From: Deltaproteobacteria bacterium
Lineage (GTDB): Bacteria > Myxococcota_C > UBA6777
Assembly (NCBI GenBank): GCA_006226375.1
Contig: SBHC01000088.1
Coordinates: 1-64,000 of the forward strand
Direction of reading: 5' to 3'
DNA: 64,000 nucleotides
Shown here: one piece after another, positions 1 to 7,795 of the stretch
Position numbering within the stretch: position 1 is the first letter of the stretch
How the letters are laid out: the number at the start of each line of letters is the position of its first letter
Translations under genes and position numbers: made by a program
Notes under the pieces: model-generated
What the model was told of the DNA's origin: nothing
Seen by the model: the letters and a program-made list of their open reading frames with translations, nothing else
The model's database searches: none

Positions 1-549
1 GGTTACAAGCTCGACACCGGCATCTCTTGTGGCTCCATCCGCTCCTTGCAGTGTTGCGCTCCTGTCATCGACAAGTGCGCGAACGTCAAATGTGCTGGAC
101 CCACTTGCTCTACAGCCAACAACGTATGCACACGAACAAGCTACAGCTGCAATCCCAATACAGGAAACTGTGATGCCTCCAAAACCACCAAAGCAACGAC
201 ATGTTCGATGAGCAACACAACCTGTACCGAGAACACGGCTGGATGCTCCAGCAACCAATGTGTTGTCACCACCAAGACGGTAACATTGAGCTGTACACAG
301 AGTGGAGCAGATTGCATCCAAACAGTTCCAACCTGCTCAACAACCTGCAACACCACCAAGAAAACCGTGCCCAATACCACCTGTGATTCATCCACAGGGC
401 AGTGCAAAATCCCATCGGTTTCTTGTACAAGTGTAGGTGGAACATGCAAACCCAAAGGCAAGTCATGCCCTGTTGGCACGTCCAAAACCGACAAGTTCAC
501 CTGCCCCACTGACAAACCCAAATGTTGTGTCGGAGTTTCCGTTCCCTAA
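1..549 (+). CDS. Cys-rich secreted-type protein, 5'-truncated
   Basis: The frame is open from the first base of the window and ends at a TAA at 547-549, so the N-terminus lies upstream and is not visible. The 182 visible residues are rich in Cys, Thr, Ser and Asn. Cysteines recur every 5-12 residues in patterns such as C-x5-C, and a paired CC lies near the C-terminus (KPKCCVGVSVP). I recognise no catalytic motif. The composition resembles disulfide-stabilised, cell-surface or secreted proteins of myxobacteria, and neighbouring genes encode lipoproteins with similar Cys-rich stretches. It converges with the beta-helix lipoprotein gene 29 bases downstream. Function is unknown. The coding call rests on the uninterrupted frame and the non-random Cys spacing. 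Confidence 0.7.
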   Translation, partial: GYKLDTGISCGSIRSLQCCAPVIDKCANVKCAGPTCSTANNVCTRTSYSCNPNTGNCDASKTTKATTCSMSNTTCTENTAGCSSNQCVVTTKTVTLSCTQSGADCIQTVPTCSTTCNTTKKTVPNTTCDSSTGQCKIPSVSCTSVGGTCKPKGKSCPVGTSKTDKFTCPTDKPKCCVGVSVP

Positions 550-578
550 CAACCACTCACACCACACTCTCGTAAGAG

Positions 579-2900
579 CTATGGCAAACGGCAGGGGGGC
601 TTGTAAAAGTTACAAGAACGCGTGGAAGCGTTGATGGTACCGGTGCAACAAGCAGAAGCACCTCCTGAACGTTGACTGCAACCGGAGCCACCGCACGTAC
701 CACAAGACGAGGCACAACAAGCCGTACCTGAACGAATGCCTGTAGCACAAGTGGGGTCACCCGATAGCTTCACCTGATCCAAGCGACCTTCTCCTGCCCA
801 AGCCGCAAGCAACGGCCAGATCCGTCCAGACCGCTGCAGCGAAGTCGTTACATGGTTGACGGCTTGAGAGCCCAAGCGGTCTTCCAATTGTTGAAGGTAG
901 AGACTTCGTGGCTTCACAACTTTGCCTTCCGACTCCCACCAACCGTAAGGCTCACCAGGAGCCCACGAGCCCTGGCTTTTCTTGCCCACACAACCAATCG
1001 CCCAATTCATCGCTCCCTTCGGAGCATCACAAATGATCGTACTCGCCACAGCGTTCCAGAACAGCACCTGTGCGCCCGCCCAACCATGCCCGGTGCCTGA
1101 CGACTCTCGGTTCTGAACGTTGAGCGCGCTGCTGGATGTGTTGTCGAACAACAAACCTGTGGCCCAACGATGATGAGGACCATCGTCACTGTGGTTGGTG
1201 ACCGCAAGACAGTCGAGCCAGACATGTGGTCCAGTCACACGCGACGACGTCACGAAGTTATGCCGCCCTCCCCTCGCAAAACAACGTTGGAACAGGTTTC
1301 CCACACCTCCGCTCACATTGAAAGGGTATCGACGCCCCCCTGTAATCTGTGAGATCGGGTCCAACATCGCGACCTCTTCCACAGTGTTGAAGTTCGACTG
1401 AGAGTGGATGCTCACAGCAGCGTATCCGAAGTACTGCGTGGTCACTCGCCGTACCCAGCTATGGACCACACGGACAAACTTCACGCCAATCCAAGCATGG
1501 TTTTCGTCGGTTTTGTTGCTGTATTGGGACACAAGGCGCAAGTCCTCCACCCCACATTGTTCAATCCGCCCGGTCACATTGGCTTTGTAGATAGCTCCTC
1601 CGCCATAGGTTGTTTCCATTGTATCTACAATAGGTATGTCAATGTGTAGGGTGTTACCCTTAATCGCAGTGATTCGGCGTTCGTGTCCCACAGTGTAGCC
1701 CGAGGTTGTCCATCCGTACTGCCCCATCCCCAGGGCATTCAGCCACGCTTGGTTCGGAGTGCGGAGAACAACGATGCGGTCTCCCACTGCATAACCGTTG
1801 GAAGAAGTAACATCAAAGCTCGTAGCACCCACAGGAACCACAGAGCTACTGATTTTCACACGAGTGTTTTTGACTTCACCAAAGCCAGAGCCAGTACCTG
1901 CCACTCGAATCAACTCATGTTGGCTCCGCTTGGATGCCACCAGCAGAGTGCCACTTTTTCCTTGCCCCTCTCCACGAAGAACCACACCACTGGCTCGAAT
2001 CACAAGCGTATCGCCAATCGTGTAGGTTCCCTTTTTGAGAAGGACAGCGCCCCGAAAGCCCTGCGAATCGGGCTGAAGCTTGCTCACCGTATCGATGGCA
2101 GCTTGAATGCGAGCGCGCGAATCTCCCGACGCTGGCGAGAGAGTCACACGAGTAGGAACAGTGGGGAGCGCCACGCCACCGCGCTGGTAGCCGGCATACG
2201 AAAAGTCAGGAAGGATATGAACCGCGTTCTTCTGCCCTTCGTTGGCATAGCGTCGGTACACAAGTCGACCGGATGAACCAAGAGAAGCCAACGGAGAGCC
2301 ATTGCCCACCACCTGACGCGTGTACAACGTGGGCTGCTTCTCAGGAACCACATTGTCCGTAACCTGTGCATGTTCTGGAGGGTTTGACCTCTCTGGAGGA
2401 GCCGGTTCCTCTGGTCCACTGGCCTTCTCTTGTCCCCCAGGCTCTTCAACAACCAAGCCTTCTTCAGGTAAGGATGGCTCTTCCGGCAGAGAAGGTTCAG
2501 CCACACCATCGGAGGTTGCCTCATTCGCATCTACAGTGTCAGCGTCCTTGGAATGACCAGCATCACCAGCGTCGGAAGAGGAGGCTTCGGGGGCAAACTC
2601 AACAGGCTTTCCATCTTCAGCACCCTTCGATTCGTTGCCGGATGGAGGCTCCTTGTCCTCGTTGGATTCGTTTCCAACATCGGGTTCATTCGCAGACGGT
2701 TCCACTCCATTGGACTTCTCAACGGTGGAGGTATCCTGGGACGAAACATCAGGACGTTCCCCCCCGTATTGTGGTGTTTCCTGACTCCCTCCTTCTTGCC
2801 CAGGGAGTGGAGGCGTTGCACACGACACGTAAGCAAACAGCCACAGCAAAACAATGCAAAAAGGCCAGAGAGCTCGTTTCTGAGGGTGTCGTTGTTTCAT
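579..2900 (-). CDS. Lipoprotein with pectate-lyase-like beta-helix domain
   Basis: This 773-residue protein begins with a basic n-region and a hydrophobic core ending in a lipobox-like AYVSC (Cys27), so it is probably a lipoprotein. Residues ~28-190 form an acidic Glu/Pro/Ser linker. From about residue 260 the pattern (AIDTVSKL, GAVLLKKGTYTIGDTLVI, GVVLRGEGQG) matches the start of the pectate-lyase-like right-handed beta-helix superfamily, and ladder-like strands continue to about residue 640. The C-terminal ~50 residues are Cys-rich (TACCASSCGTCGGSGC). No pectate-lyase active site was identified, so polysaccharide binding or cleavage is only an inference. The ATG at 2900 has a weak ribosome site. 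The next gene upstream on the same strand ends 101 bases away. Confidence 0.8.
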   Translation of the reverse strand: MKQRHPQKRALWPFCIVLLWLFAYVSCATPPLPGQEGGSQETPQYGGERPDVSSQDTSTVEKSNGVEPSANEPDVGNESNEDKEPPSGNESKGAEDGKPVEFAPEASSSDAGDAGHSKDADTVDANEATSDGVAEPSLPEEPSLPEEGLVVEEPGGQEKASGPEEPAPPERSNPPEHAQVTDNVVPEKQPTLYTRQVVGNGSPLASLGSSGRLVYRRYANEGQKNAVHILPDFSYAGYQRGGVALPTVPTRVTLSPASGDSRARIQAAIDTVSKLQPDSQGFRGAVLLKKGTYTIGDTLVIRASGVVLRGEGQGKSGTLLVASKRSQHELIRVAGTGSGFGEVKNTRVKISSSVVPVGATSFDVTSSNGYAVGDRIVVLRTPNQAWLNALGMGQYGWTTSGYTVGHERRITAIKGNTLHIDIPIVDTMETTYGGGAIYKANVTGRIEQCGVEDLRLVSQYSNKTDENHAWIGVKFVRVVHSWVRRVTTQYFGYAAVSIHSQSNFNTVEEVAMLDPISQITGGRRYPFNVSGGVGNLFQRCFARGGRHNFVTSSRVTGPHVWLDCLAVTNHSDDGPHHRWATGLLFDNTSSSALNVQNRESSGTGHGWAGAQVLFWNAVASTIICDAPKGAMNWAIGCVGKKSQGSWAPGEPYGWWESEGKVVKPRSLYLQQLEDRLGSQAVNHVTTSLQRSGRIWPLLAAWAGEGRLDQVKLSGDPTCATGIRSGTACCASSCGTCGGSGCSQRSGGASACCTGTINASTRSCNFYKPPCRLP

Positions 2901-3001
2901 CGGAAAGTCCCACGCCAGTAGGTAGTGAAGTGAGGAATGTCTTTCTTTGTATTCTTATACGAACGAGATGGGCCAAACAAGGAGGGGGAGGCATCAACAA
3001 G

Positions 3002-3859
3002 CTAGGGAGCCAGTGACGTGAACGACTGGCTGACAGGATGAATGGTATCGCAAGGACGACACAGCGCAGAGGCCAAACCAGAGTTACGCCGGGTCCTGCC
3101 AGCGTAAGCTTTGAAGATGGGACCGCTCTTATCCTCGTCACACTGGATGCAGGGGTTTAGCTTCCCATCTTCGGTGTGATGTTTGGACTGCAAGTGAGCC
3201 AAACAGTCTGACAAGCAAGCCTGACGGGTGTTCACTGTGTTGTAGAACCAGATCTGGGCACAAGGACGGTCGAACCCGATATCCATCAGACACTTGAGCG
3301 CCGCTTCATCATCGCCACCCAAGCCCTTAAGTGCGCAGCTACGAACAGGGTCTGTCAGATCAGGCTTTCCCATGTACACGGCGAGATTAAGCAGCGACGA
3401 ACACAATCCACATTCACCAAAATGTGTGACCTGTCCTCCAGCCTTTTCTGCAGCCGCTACGCTCTCGTACGTTTGCAAGGAATACGATTTTGCCTTCGCG
3501 GAGTCCGGAAGAACAGCGCACACAGCGCCTGACTTTCGACTGGGAACATCCTTTTCGTAGGGGTTGGCCTTCAACTCCTCGGGAGGATTGGTTAATGTCC
3601 ACTGCTTCAACTCTTCCACCGCTGCGGAATCATAAGCAGGAGGCTCCCAACTGACACCGTTGCACGAGCAAGCCGGCGCACACTTGGAGCTATCCAACCC
3701 TGTTGTCTCAGTAGGACGCCCGAACAAGGCACTGCACGACCCCTCCAACTTGCCAGAAAAAACATTGGAAGGAACCTCTGGCTTGCTGCTGCATCCCAGC
3801 AAAGCGCTAAGACACCACACAACACCCAAACCACTTGCAATACGTAAGATCCAAGTCAA
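3002..3859 (-). CDS. Lipoprotein of unknown function
   Basis: A 285-residue protein when started at TTG 3859. That start has an AAGGAG ribosome site at 3867-3872, 7 bases upstream, and gives a compact lipoprotein signal (LTWILRIASG... then SALLGC|SSK). A GTG at 3886 would add 9 residues but lacks a Shine-Dalgarno sequence. The mature part has about 14 cysteines, including CAPACSC, GECGLCSS and CIQCDED, suggesting a disulfide-rich extracytoplasmic fold. I recognise no family. It is transcribed towards the beta-helix lipoprotein gene 101 bases downstream and may share its mRNA. It diverges from the metallo-beta-lactamase-fold gene across 313 bases. Confidence 0.75.
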   Translation of the reverse strand: MTWILRIASGLGVVWCLSALLGCSSKPEVPSNVFSGKLEGSCSALFGRPTETTGLDSSKCAPACSCNGVSWEPPAYDSAAVEELKQWTLTNPPEELKANPYEKDVPSRKSGAVCAVLPDSAKAKSYSLQTYESVAAAEKAGGQVTHFGECGLCSSLLNLAVYMGKPDLTDPVRSCALKGLGGDDEAALKCLMDIGFDRPCAQIWFYNTVNTRQACLSDCLAHLQSKHHTEDGKLNPCIQCDEDKSGPIFKAYAGRTRRNSGLASALCRPCDTIHPVSQSFTSLAP

Positions 3860-3911
3860 CCGATTGCTCCTTTCCAAGGAAGACACAACACAAAAGATGC
3901 TTCTCTACCAT

Positions 3912-3927
3912 CAACGAACCATCGTTG
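3912..3927. promoter_or_regulatory. Inverted repeat between divergent lipoprotein genes
   Basis: CAACGA-ACCA-TCGTTG is a perfect 6-bp inverted repeat with a 4-base spacer. It lies between two divergent genes, 52 bases upstream of the TTG start of the Cys-rich lipoprotein and 245 bases upstream of the metallo-beta-lactamase-fold gene. It could be an operator half-site pair. No promoter boxes were convincing nearby. Confidence 0.3.
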
Positions 3928-4172
3928 TTCGCCCTACCTTAGAGGTTTGCGTGACAAGCATCAAGACGCACAGCCCAAGACCGAAACATTCCTTTGCAGG
4001 AAAGGCTCGGTTTGACAAGACTCCGGCTCAGGGATAAGAGTAACCCATGGACCCCATTCGTACACAAAGAGAAAGGCCTCTTGTTTGGGCAAGAGCACCC
4101 CCCCCACCATGTTGTCGCTGCTAGGTCCGGAAACGTCTCAAGATTGGCCAATGGAAACAGGAGAGAGCGCTG

Positions 4173-5120
4173 ATGATGTGGAGAGGGGCTATTCTTGCAA
4201 TCGCCATGATAGGGTTTGTGAGCAGCGCGGGTTGTTCCAGCTCTGAGGAGCCTTGGAAGGCAGAGTCCGAACGTTGTCGCAAAGCAGGGGTTGCTCTGCA
4301 AGTGTTAGGCTCAGGTGGACCCATTCCTGATGATGACAGAGCAAGCTCGGGTTACCTGATTTGGCACCAGGGCAAAGCCAAAGTGCTGGTGGATCTGGGA
4401 GGAGGCGTCGTTCTTCGCTTCGGTCAATCAGGAGCATCCATCGATGACCTCGACGTTGTCGCAATCAGTCACTTGCACGCAGACCACATCGCCGACCTCC
4501 CCGACTTTCTCAAGGGTGGCTATTTTACACAACGTCGGAGAGAGCTTCCCATTTTAGGCCCAGACTCCAACGAGCGTTTTCTGGATACCAAAGCCTTTGT
4601 CGAGGGGCTTCTCAACCCCACAGAAGGTCCTTTCAAATACCTGTCCCCTTATCTCACGGGAGAATCGGGTTACTTTAAGATAACTCCCAAGGTGCTATCG
4701 TCGACCAACAAAACACCAGTCCGAGCCTTCTCCAACGATGCGCTCACCGTGGACGCTGTTGGAATCCACCATGGAACCATCCCTTCCATCGGATACCTCG
4801 TAACCGTAGGCTCCTTCAAGATTGGCTTCTCGGGGGATCAGAGCGCAGAGAGTACGGGTTTTGCACCCATGGTCAAAGATGCAGACTTGTTGGTGGTGCA
4901 CCATGCTATCTCTGAAAGTGACACTGGCATTCAAAGCCTTCATCGCTTGCCTTCTCAGATCGGAGACCTCGGCGCTGCCGCCAATCCCAAACATTTGATA
5001 TTGTCCCATAACATGCAGCGCTCCCTTGCGAAGTTAGAAGAGAGCTTAAAGCTCATCCAAGAGCGGTACAAAGGGAAAGTAGACGTCGCCAAAGACCTCA
5101 ACTGTTATGTTCTGAAATAG
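4173..5120 (+). CDS. MBL-fold metallo-hydrolase lipoprotein
   Basis: A 315-residue protein with a short hydrophobic N-terminus and lipobox SSAGC (Cys20), so it is probably membrane-anchored outside the cytoplasm. The metal-binding signature H100-L-H102-A-D104-H105 follows the strand VVAISHLHADH. Downstream SFKIGFSGDQ and LLVVHHAIS supply the usual later acidic and His ligands. This layout fits the metallo-beta-lactamase superfamily, closest in style to the RNase Z/arylsulfatase-like hydrolase branch. The substrate is unknown, and beta-lactam hydrolysis should not be assumed. An AGGAGAG ribosome site lies 8 bases before ATG 4173 (ATG 4176 is also possible). It converges with the Lys-rich protein gene. 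Confidence 0.85.
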   Translation: MMWRGAILAIAMIGFVSSAGCSSSEEPWKAESERCRKAGVALQVLGSGGPIPDDDRASSGYLIWHQGKAKVLVDLGGGVVLRFGQSGASIDDLDVVAISHLHADHIADLPDFLKGGYFTQRRRELPILGPDSNERFLDTKAFVEGLLNPTEGPFKYLSPYLTGESGYFKITPKVLSSTNKTPVRAFSNDALTVDAVGIHHGTIPSIGYLVTVGSFKIGFSGDQSAESTGFAPMVKDADLLVVHHAISESDTGIQSLHRLPSQIGDLGAAANPKHLILSHNMQRSLAKLEESLKLIQERYKGKVDVAKDLNCYVLK

Positions 5121-5154
5121 CACCCCACCCGGAAGGACAGACCATGATCCGTAA

Positions 5155-5168
5155 CATTCGAACGAATG
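5155..5168. repeat. 14-bp palindrome after the MBL-fold gene
   Basis: CATTCG-AA-CGAATG is a perfect palindrome 35 bases downstream of the stop of the metallo-hydrolase gene. No T-run follows it, so it is not a clear intrinsic terminator. The surrounding 220-base convergent gap holds nothing else that I can support. Confidence 0.3.
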
Positions 5169-5340
5169 CAAGATGCCACTCCGCCTCGCCCACTCGGAAC
5201 GACCTTTGTAGACTTATTTTCGAAGATGCCATGCTATGTTCACTAACGTACATTTCTGTCACGAATCAGGGCGCGAAAGATGAGAATTTCCCACGCTCCT
5301 CAAAGCCTTCCAATGACCATCTTACCTTGCACCAAGGATG

Positions 5341-5853
5341 TTATTTTTTGAAAGGGTCGAGAGAGGTCTGCATGATTTGTTGAACGAGTTGCCGAAGCTT
5401 CTTCTTTTTGCGAAGCAACTCGTGGGAGCCCTTGGATTCACACAGTCTCCGAAGAGAGGCTTTGAGCTTGTACTTGCGCTTGCAATGTTCCTTAAGAGCT
5501 TTACCAGCCGCATCAATGGCAGTGTTCAAGGCTTGGGAAAACTTTTTAACCAAGTCCTTTCGGATTAACTGCTGCCTGAAGATGTCACGCTTTTTCTTGC
5601 TTAGCTTGAAATTGACTTCCAACAACTGGATCTCAAGAACTTTTTTTCGTCGGTCGAGAACCTTAACTTCTTTGATTTGTCGGACACCACGATTCGTGCT
5701 TTTCTTAAGGCCTGCAAGGATGTTGTTCACTACCTTGAACGCACCCCCATGTTTGGGGTTTGCATACGTGGGCAAAACACCCCAGACCATCGTAAGAAAC
5801 GAAAAGGCAACTCCAACAGAAAAAGCCATCACAAGTTTGATCGTGGCGTTCAT
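5341..5853 (-). CDS. Small exported Lys-rich protein of unknown function
   Basis: A 170-residue protein starting at ATG 5853, which has an AGGAG ribosome site at 5860-5864. The N-terminus is a signal peptide (MNATIKLVMAFSVGVAF... cleavage probably after TYA, near residue 30). The mature part is strongly basic (KKK, RKKKKLR, KRKYKLK) with heptad-like Leu/Ile/Val spacing, suggesting a helical or coiled-coil exported protein. I recognise no family. The two 17-residue peptide genes lie just upstream on the same strand, 91 bases away, so the three could form one transcript. A role linked to those peptides is speculation based on position only. Confidence 0.7.
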   Translation of the reverse strand: MNATIKLVMAFSVGVAFSFLTMVWGVLPTYANPKHGGAFKVVNNILAGLKKSTNRGVRQIKEVKVLDRRKKVLEIQLLEVNFKLSKKKRDIFRQQLIRKDLVKKFSQALNTAIDAAGKALKEHCKRKYKLKASLRRLCESKGSHELLRKKKKLRQLVQQIMQTSLDPFKK

Positions 5854-5944
5854 TTCCAACTCCTATCCATGAGCGACGGCATCGCTTGCGCTCAACAAGT
5901 ATCGTCTTCATCAACATGATGAGGTAAAAAACGAAGGGGAAGAA

Positions 5945-5998
5945 TCAGCCCCAACCACCGAGATTAGGACCGGCTTTAACTCGCGTTTTCTTTTTCAT
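5945..5998 (-). CDS. 17-residue peptide A (MKKKTRVKAGPNLGGWG)
   Basis: A small gene, ATG 5998 to TGA 5945, preceded by AGGAGA at 6005-6010 with 6-base spacing, which is close to ideal. The peptide is MKKKTRVKAGPNLGGWG. Its first 12 residues are identical to those of the second peptide encoded 30 bases upstream, and both end in Trp-Gly. Codons differ between the copies (GTT/GTC, GCC/GCA, GGT/GGC, CCT/CCC, AAT/AAC), so the protein sequence is conserved despite synonymous changes. That is strong evidence for translation and selection. The VKAG motif recalls small peptides of possible RiPP type, but this is from memory and unproven. No modifying enzyme is adjacent. Confidence 0.75.
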   Translation of the reverse strand: MKKKTRVKAGPNLGGWG

Positions 5999-6028
5999 TG
6001 GCTTTCTCCTCGCATTGAGAGTTGCTGG

Positions 6029-6082
6029 TTATCCCCATTCACTCATGTTGGGGCCTGCTTTGACTCGCGTTTTCTTTTTCAT
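6029..6082 (-). CDS. 17-residue peptide B (MKKKTRVKAGPNMSEWG)
   Basis: A small gene, ATG 6082 to TAA 6029, with ribosome site AAGGAG at 6091-6096, 8 bases upstream. The product MKKKTRVKAGPNMSEWG matches peptide A at residues 1-12 and 16-17 and differs only at 13-15 (MSE versus LGG). The layout (conserved basic leader-like part, variable centre, fixed Trp-Gly end) fits a duplicated small-peptide gene. It is first in a possible run of peptide B, peptide A and the exported Lys-rich protein. Five synonymous differences in the shared region argue that it is an expressed, selected peptide and not a random DNA repeat. Confidence 0.75.
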   Translation of the reverse strand: MKKKTRVKAGPNMSEWG

Positions 6083-6399
6083 CGTGAAAGCTCCTTTCTT
6101 GCTTGGTACGCCCCACCTAAGAGCATGTAGCATTCCAGATCCGCAGACACAGAAAAGTATCCAACAAAAACAGACTCATGAAACGAAGAAGCGCCAACTC
6201 CCCGCCAAGAGTTGCCTCCATTCCTTCCCCGCTGCGTCTCCAATTGTTGACTTCATGTGTCAACAGTCGGAGACATCGGCTTCCAAACGGTTACGGTTGG
6301 AAGTTCCCACCTACAACAATTGACAAGCCTGGCACACAAAGACACAATGACTGCCCTTCAGCAACAGTGAGCCTTTCCCCTTGAACACAGGAGCGGGAT
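6083..6399. other. Intergenic region with a 7-bp inverted repeat
   Basis: This 317-base gap separates the peptide genes (minus strand) from the zinc-finger-like gene (plus strand), so it should hold divergent promoters. At 6245-6265 there is a perfect inverted repeat, TGTTGAC-N7-GTCAACA, a plausible operator. I found no convincing sigma70 or sigma54 boxes on either strand and no further copy of the 17-residue peptide gene. Confidence 0.4.
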
Positions 6400-7500
6400 G
6401 TGATCTGTCAACAATGTGAACGAGAGCAGCCCAAGGAACAATTTCTCCCGCTGCCTCAGAGTATCGAGCGTCAAACCACTTGTGTGACATGTCTCCTGGA
6501 ACGCTACCAACACATGGTGTCGTTCTTGACCCATGCTCAAAGTCAGGAGCAGCCGGACCAAGCGCTCGCGACGGCATCGGGGATAGCCCAACACGCTGGC
6601 TACCAGCTTACCTGCCAAAGTACGGACCTGCCCAACCTGAATGCGCTCAAGCAGCAGCTATCCTCGTGGGGTGGACGGATGCTGCAGCGACGAAAGATTC
6701 AAGCATCCTGGCAGATGGAGTTCCGTTGCCTTGCAGGAGATTCATGCTCTTTCCATGCCTGGGCCCAAGAACATGAAGACAGCGAGGCGCTCACCTTTCA
6801 AGTGCTCCAACTCCACTCCTGCTCGGAGCTAAGGCAAACGCAAGAAGCCCTCGCAAGAGAGAACCAACAGTTCCTCCAAACCATCGAAGCGCTCACCTCA
6901 CTCCTACCTTCCAAAAAGATGAGCGAAGCAATCCAGTATTCGACTTCGTTGGATGCAATCAAGGGTGTGTTCAAAACCATCCACAACGATCTGCACGCAG
7001 AAGAAGATCTTGCGATTGCCCATGTCTGGGAAGGTGAATGTCCGTGGCGACGAGCCCGCGGAGAAAGCAACCGCCTTCCCAACACCGAAGACATAGCGGC
7101 CTTGCTGTCTCTCGCCCAAGCCCATCAAGTTCCCTCACCTGTCCTTCAGTACATACAGAACAACCTGGAAACCACCGCCGATTCGAGCTACTTCCAACAA
7201 CGAGGTTACTTGTTTCTGCTGTGCCTCAGCCCCTTGGAAGATTTGTCTCAGATGCTCGTTCGTCGCGTTCAAGCGATGGTATATGCCAGACACCTCCTGC
7301 AACAAGACATGCAGCTACTATGCTATCGATTGCTCAAACCGATGGTGATGCGCAACCACATTTGGATGATCTCACTCTTGCACGATGCCTACCTCTGGCG
7401 ACAAGGAGAGGCGACATCTTTCCCGCTGCCAGGAACAACAGAACCTACCGACTCCAACCAGCCCAACTTGTATGACGTAGTCCAAGCCAAGCTGAGCTAA
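6400..7500 (+). CDS. Protein with N-terminal zinc-finger-like CxxC pairs
   Basis: A 366-residue cytoplasmic-type protein starting at GTG 6400 behind an AGGAG-type ribosome site. The first 31 residues carry two CxxC pairs (Cys3/Cys6 and Cys28/Cys31) with a Pro-x3-Phe between them, typical of a small treble-clef or zinc-ribbon finger. The remainder is Gln/Leu-rich and probably mostly helical, and I recognise no catalytic motif. A central region (~120-210) has coiled-coil-like spacing. No membrane segment or signal peptide is visible. A nucleic-acid-binding or protein-scaffold role is possible for the finger but not shown. It stands alone: the next gene starts about 295 bases downstream behind its own promoter. 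Confidence 0.7.
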   Translation: MICQQCEREQPKEQFLPLPQSIERQTTCVTCLLERYQHMVSFLTHAQSQEQPDQALATASGIAQHAGYQLTCQSTDLPNLNALKQQLSSWGGRMLQRRKIQASWQMEFRCLAGDSCSFHAWAQEHEDSEALTFQVLQLHSCSELRQTQEALARENQQFLQTIEALTSLLPSKKMSEAIQYSTSLDAIKGVFKTIHNDLHAEEDLAIAHVWEGECPWRRARGESNRLPNTEDIAALLSLAQAHQVPSPVLQYIQNNLETTADSSYFQQRGYLFLLCLSPLEDLSQMLVRRVQAMVYARHLLQQDMQLLCYRLLKPMVMRNHIWMISLLHDAYLWRQGEATSFPLPGTTEPTDSNQPNLYDVVQAKLS

Positions 7501-7743
7501 GCTCCAAAATCTACAGTTTTACACCACCACAGAACCGGCTTTCCGCACCAACATCGCAACAACCTTCGACAGTCTCCAACATGAACATCCATCCAGTGTC
7601 AAAGATCGTAAACAATGTGTCTGCGAACCGAACAAAGCCCTGCTAAGACTCATTGACACCTCTGTCGTCTGTAGACACCTTTCCTTCATCACAAAGCACA
7701 AAACAACAGCACTTCCAAAGACATAAACACCAACTTCTGTACA

Positions 7744-7759
7744 TGGCACTCCCTTTGCT
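7744..7759 (+). promoter_or_regulatory. Sigma54 (-24/-12) promoter
   Basis: TGGCAC-N5-TTGCT, with the GG and GC doublets separated by exactly 10 bases, is a full match to the sigma54 -24/-12 consensus. It lies 36 bases before the ATG at 7796, so a transcript start near 7770 leaves room for the ribosome site at 7782-7789. The only gene it can serve directly is the tachylectin-type lipoprotein, plus the SBBP lipoprotein behind it. Three FHA-sigma54 activators are encoded in this window, two of them within 10 kb. The preceding ~240 bases (7501-7743) hold no other feature I can support but would be the place for activator sites. Confidence 0.75.
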
Positions 7760-7795
7760 AACAACTTAGACCTATAGTAACAAAAGGAGTTCGTG

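Noticed and set aside
2320-3016. Several long open frames opposite the acidic linker of the beta-helix lipoprotein
   Set aside because: They are antisense to a well-supported lipoprotein, with low-complexity composition produced by Glu/Pro/Ser codons.
5144-5383. 79-codon open frame after the MBL-fold gene
   Set aside because: It runs into the 3' end of the convergent Lys-rich gene and has no recognisable motif. The upstream AAGGACAG is not enough support.
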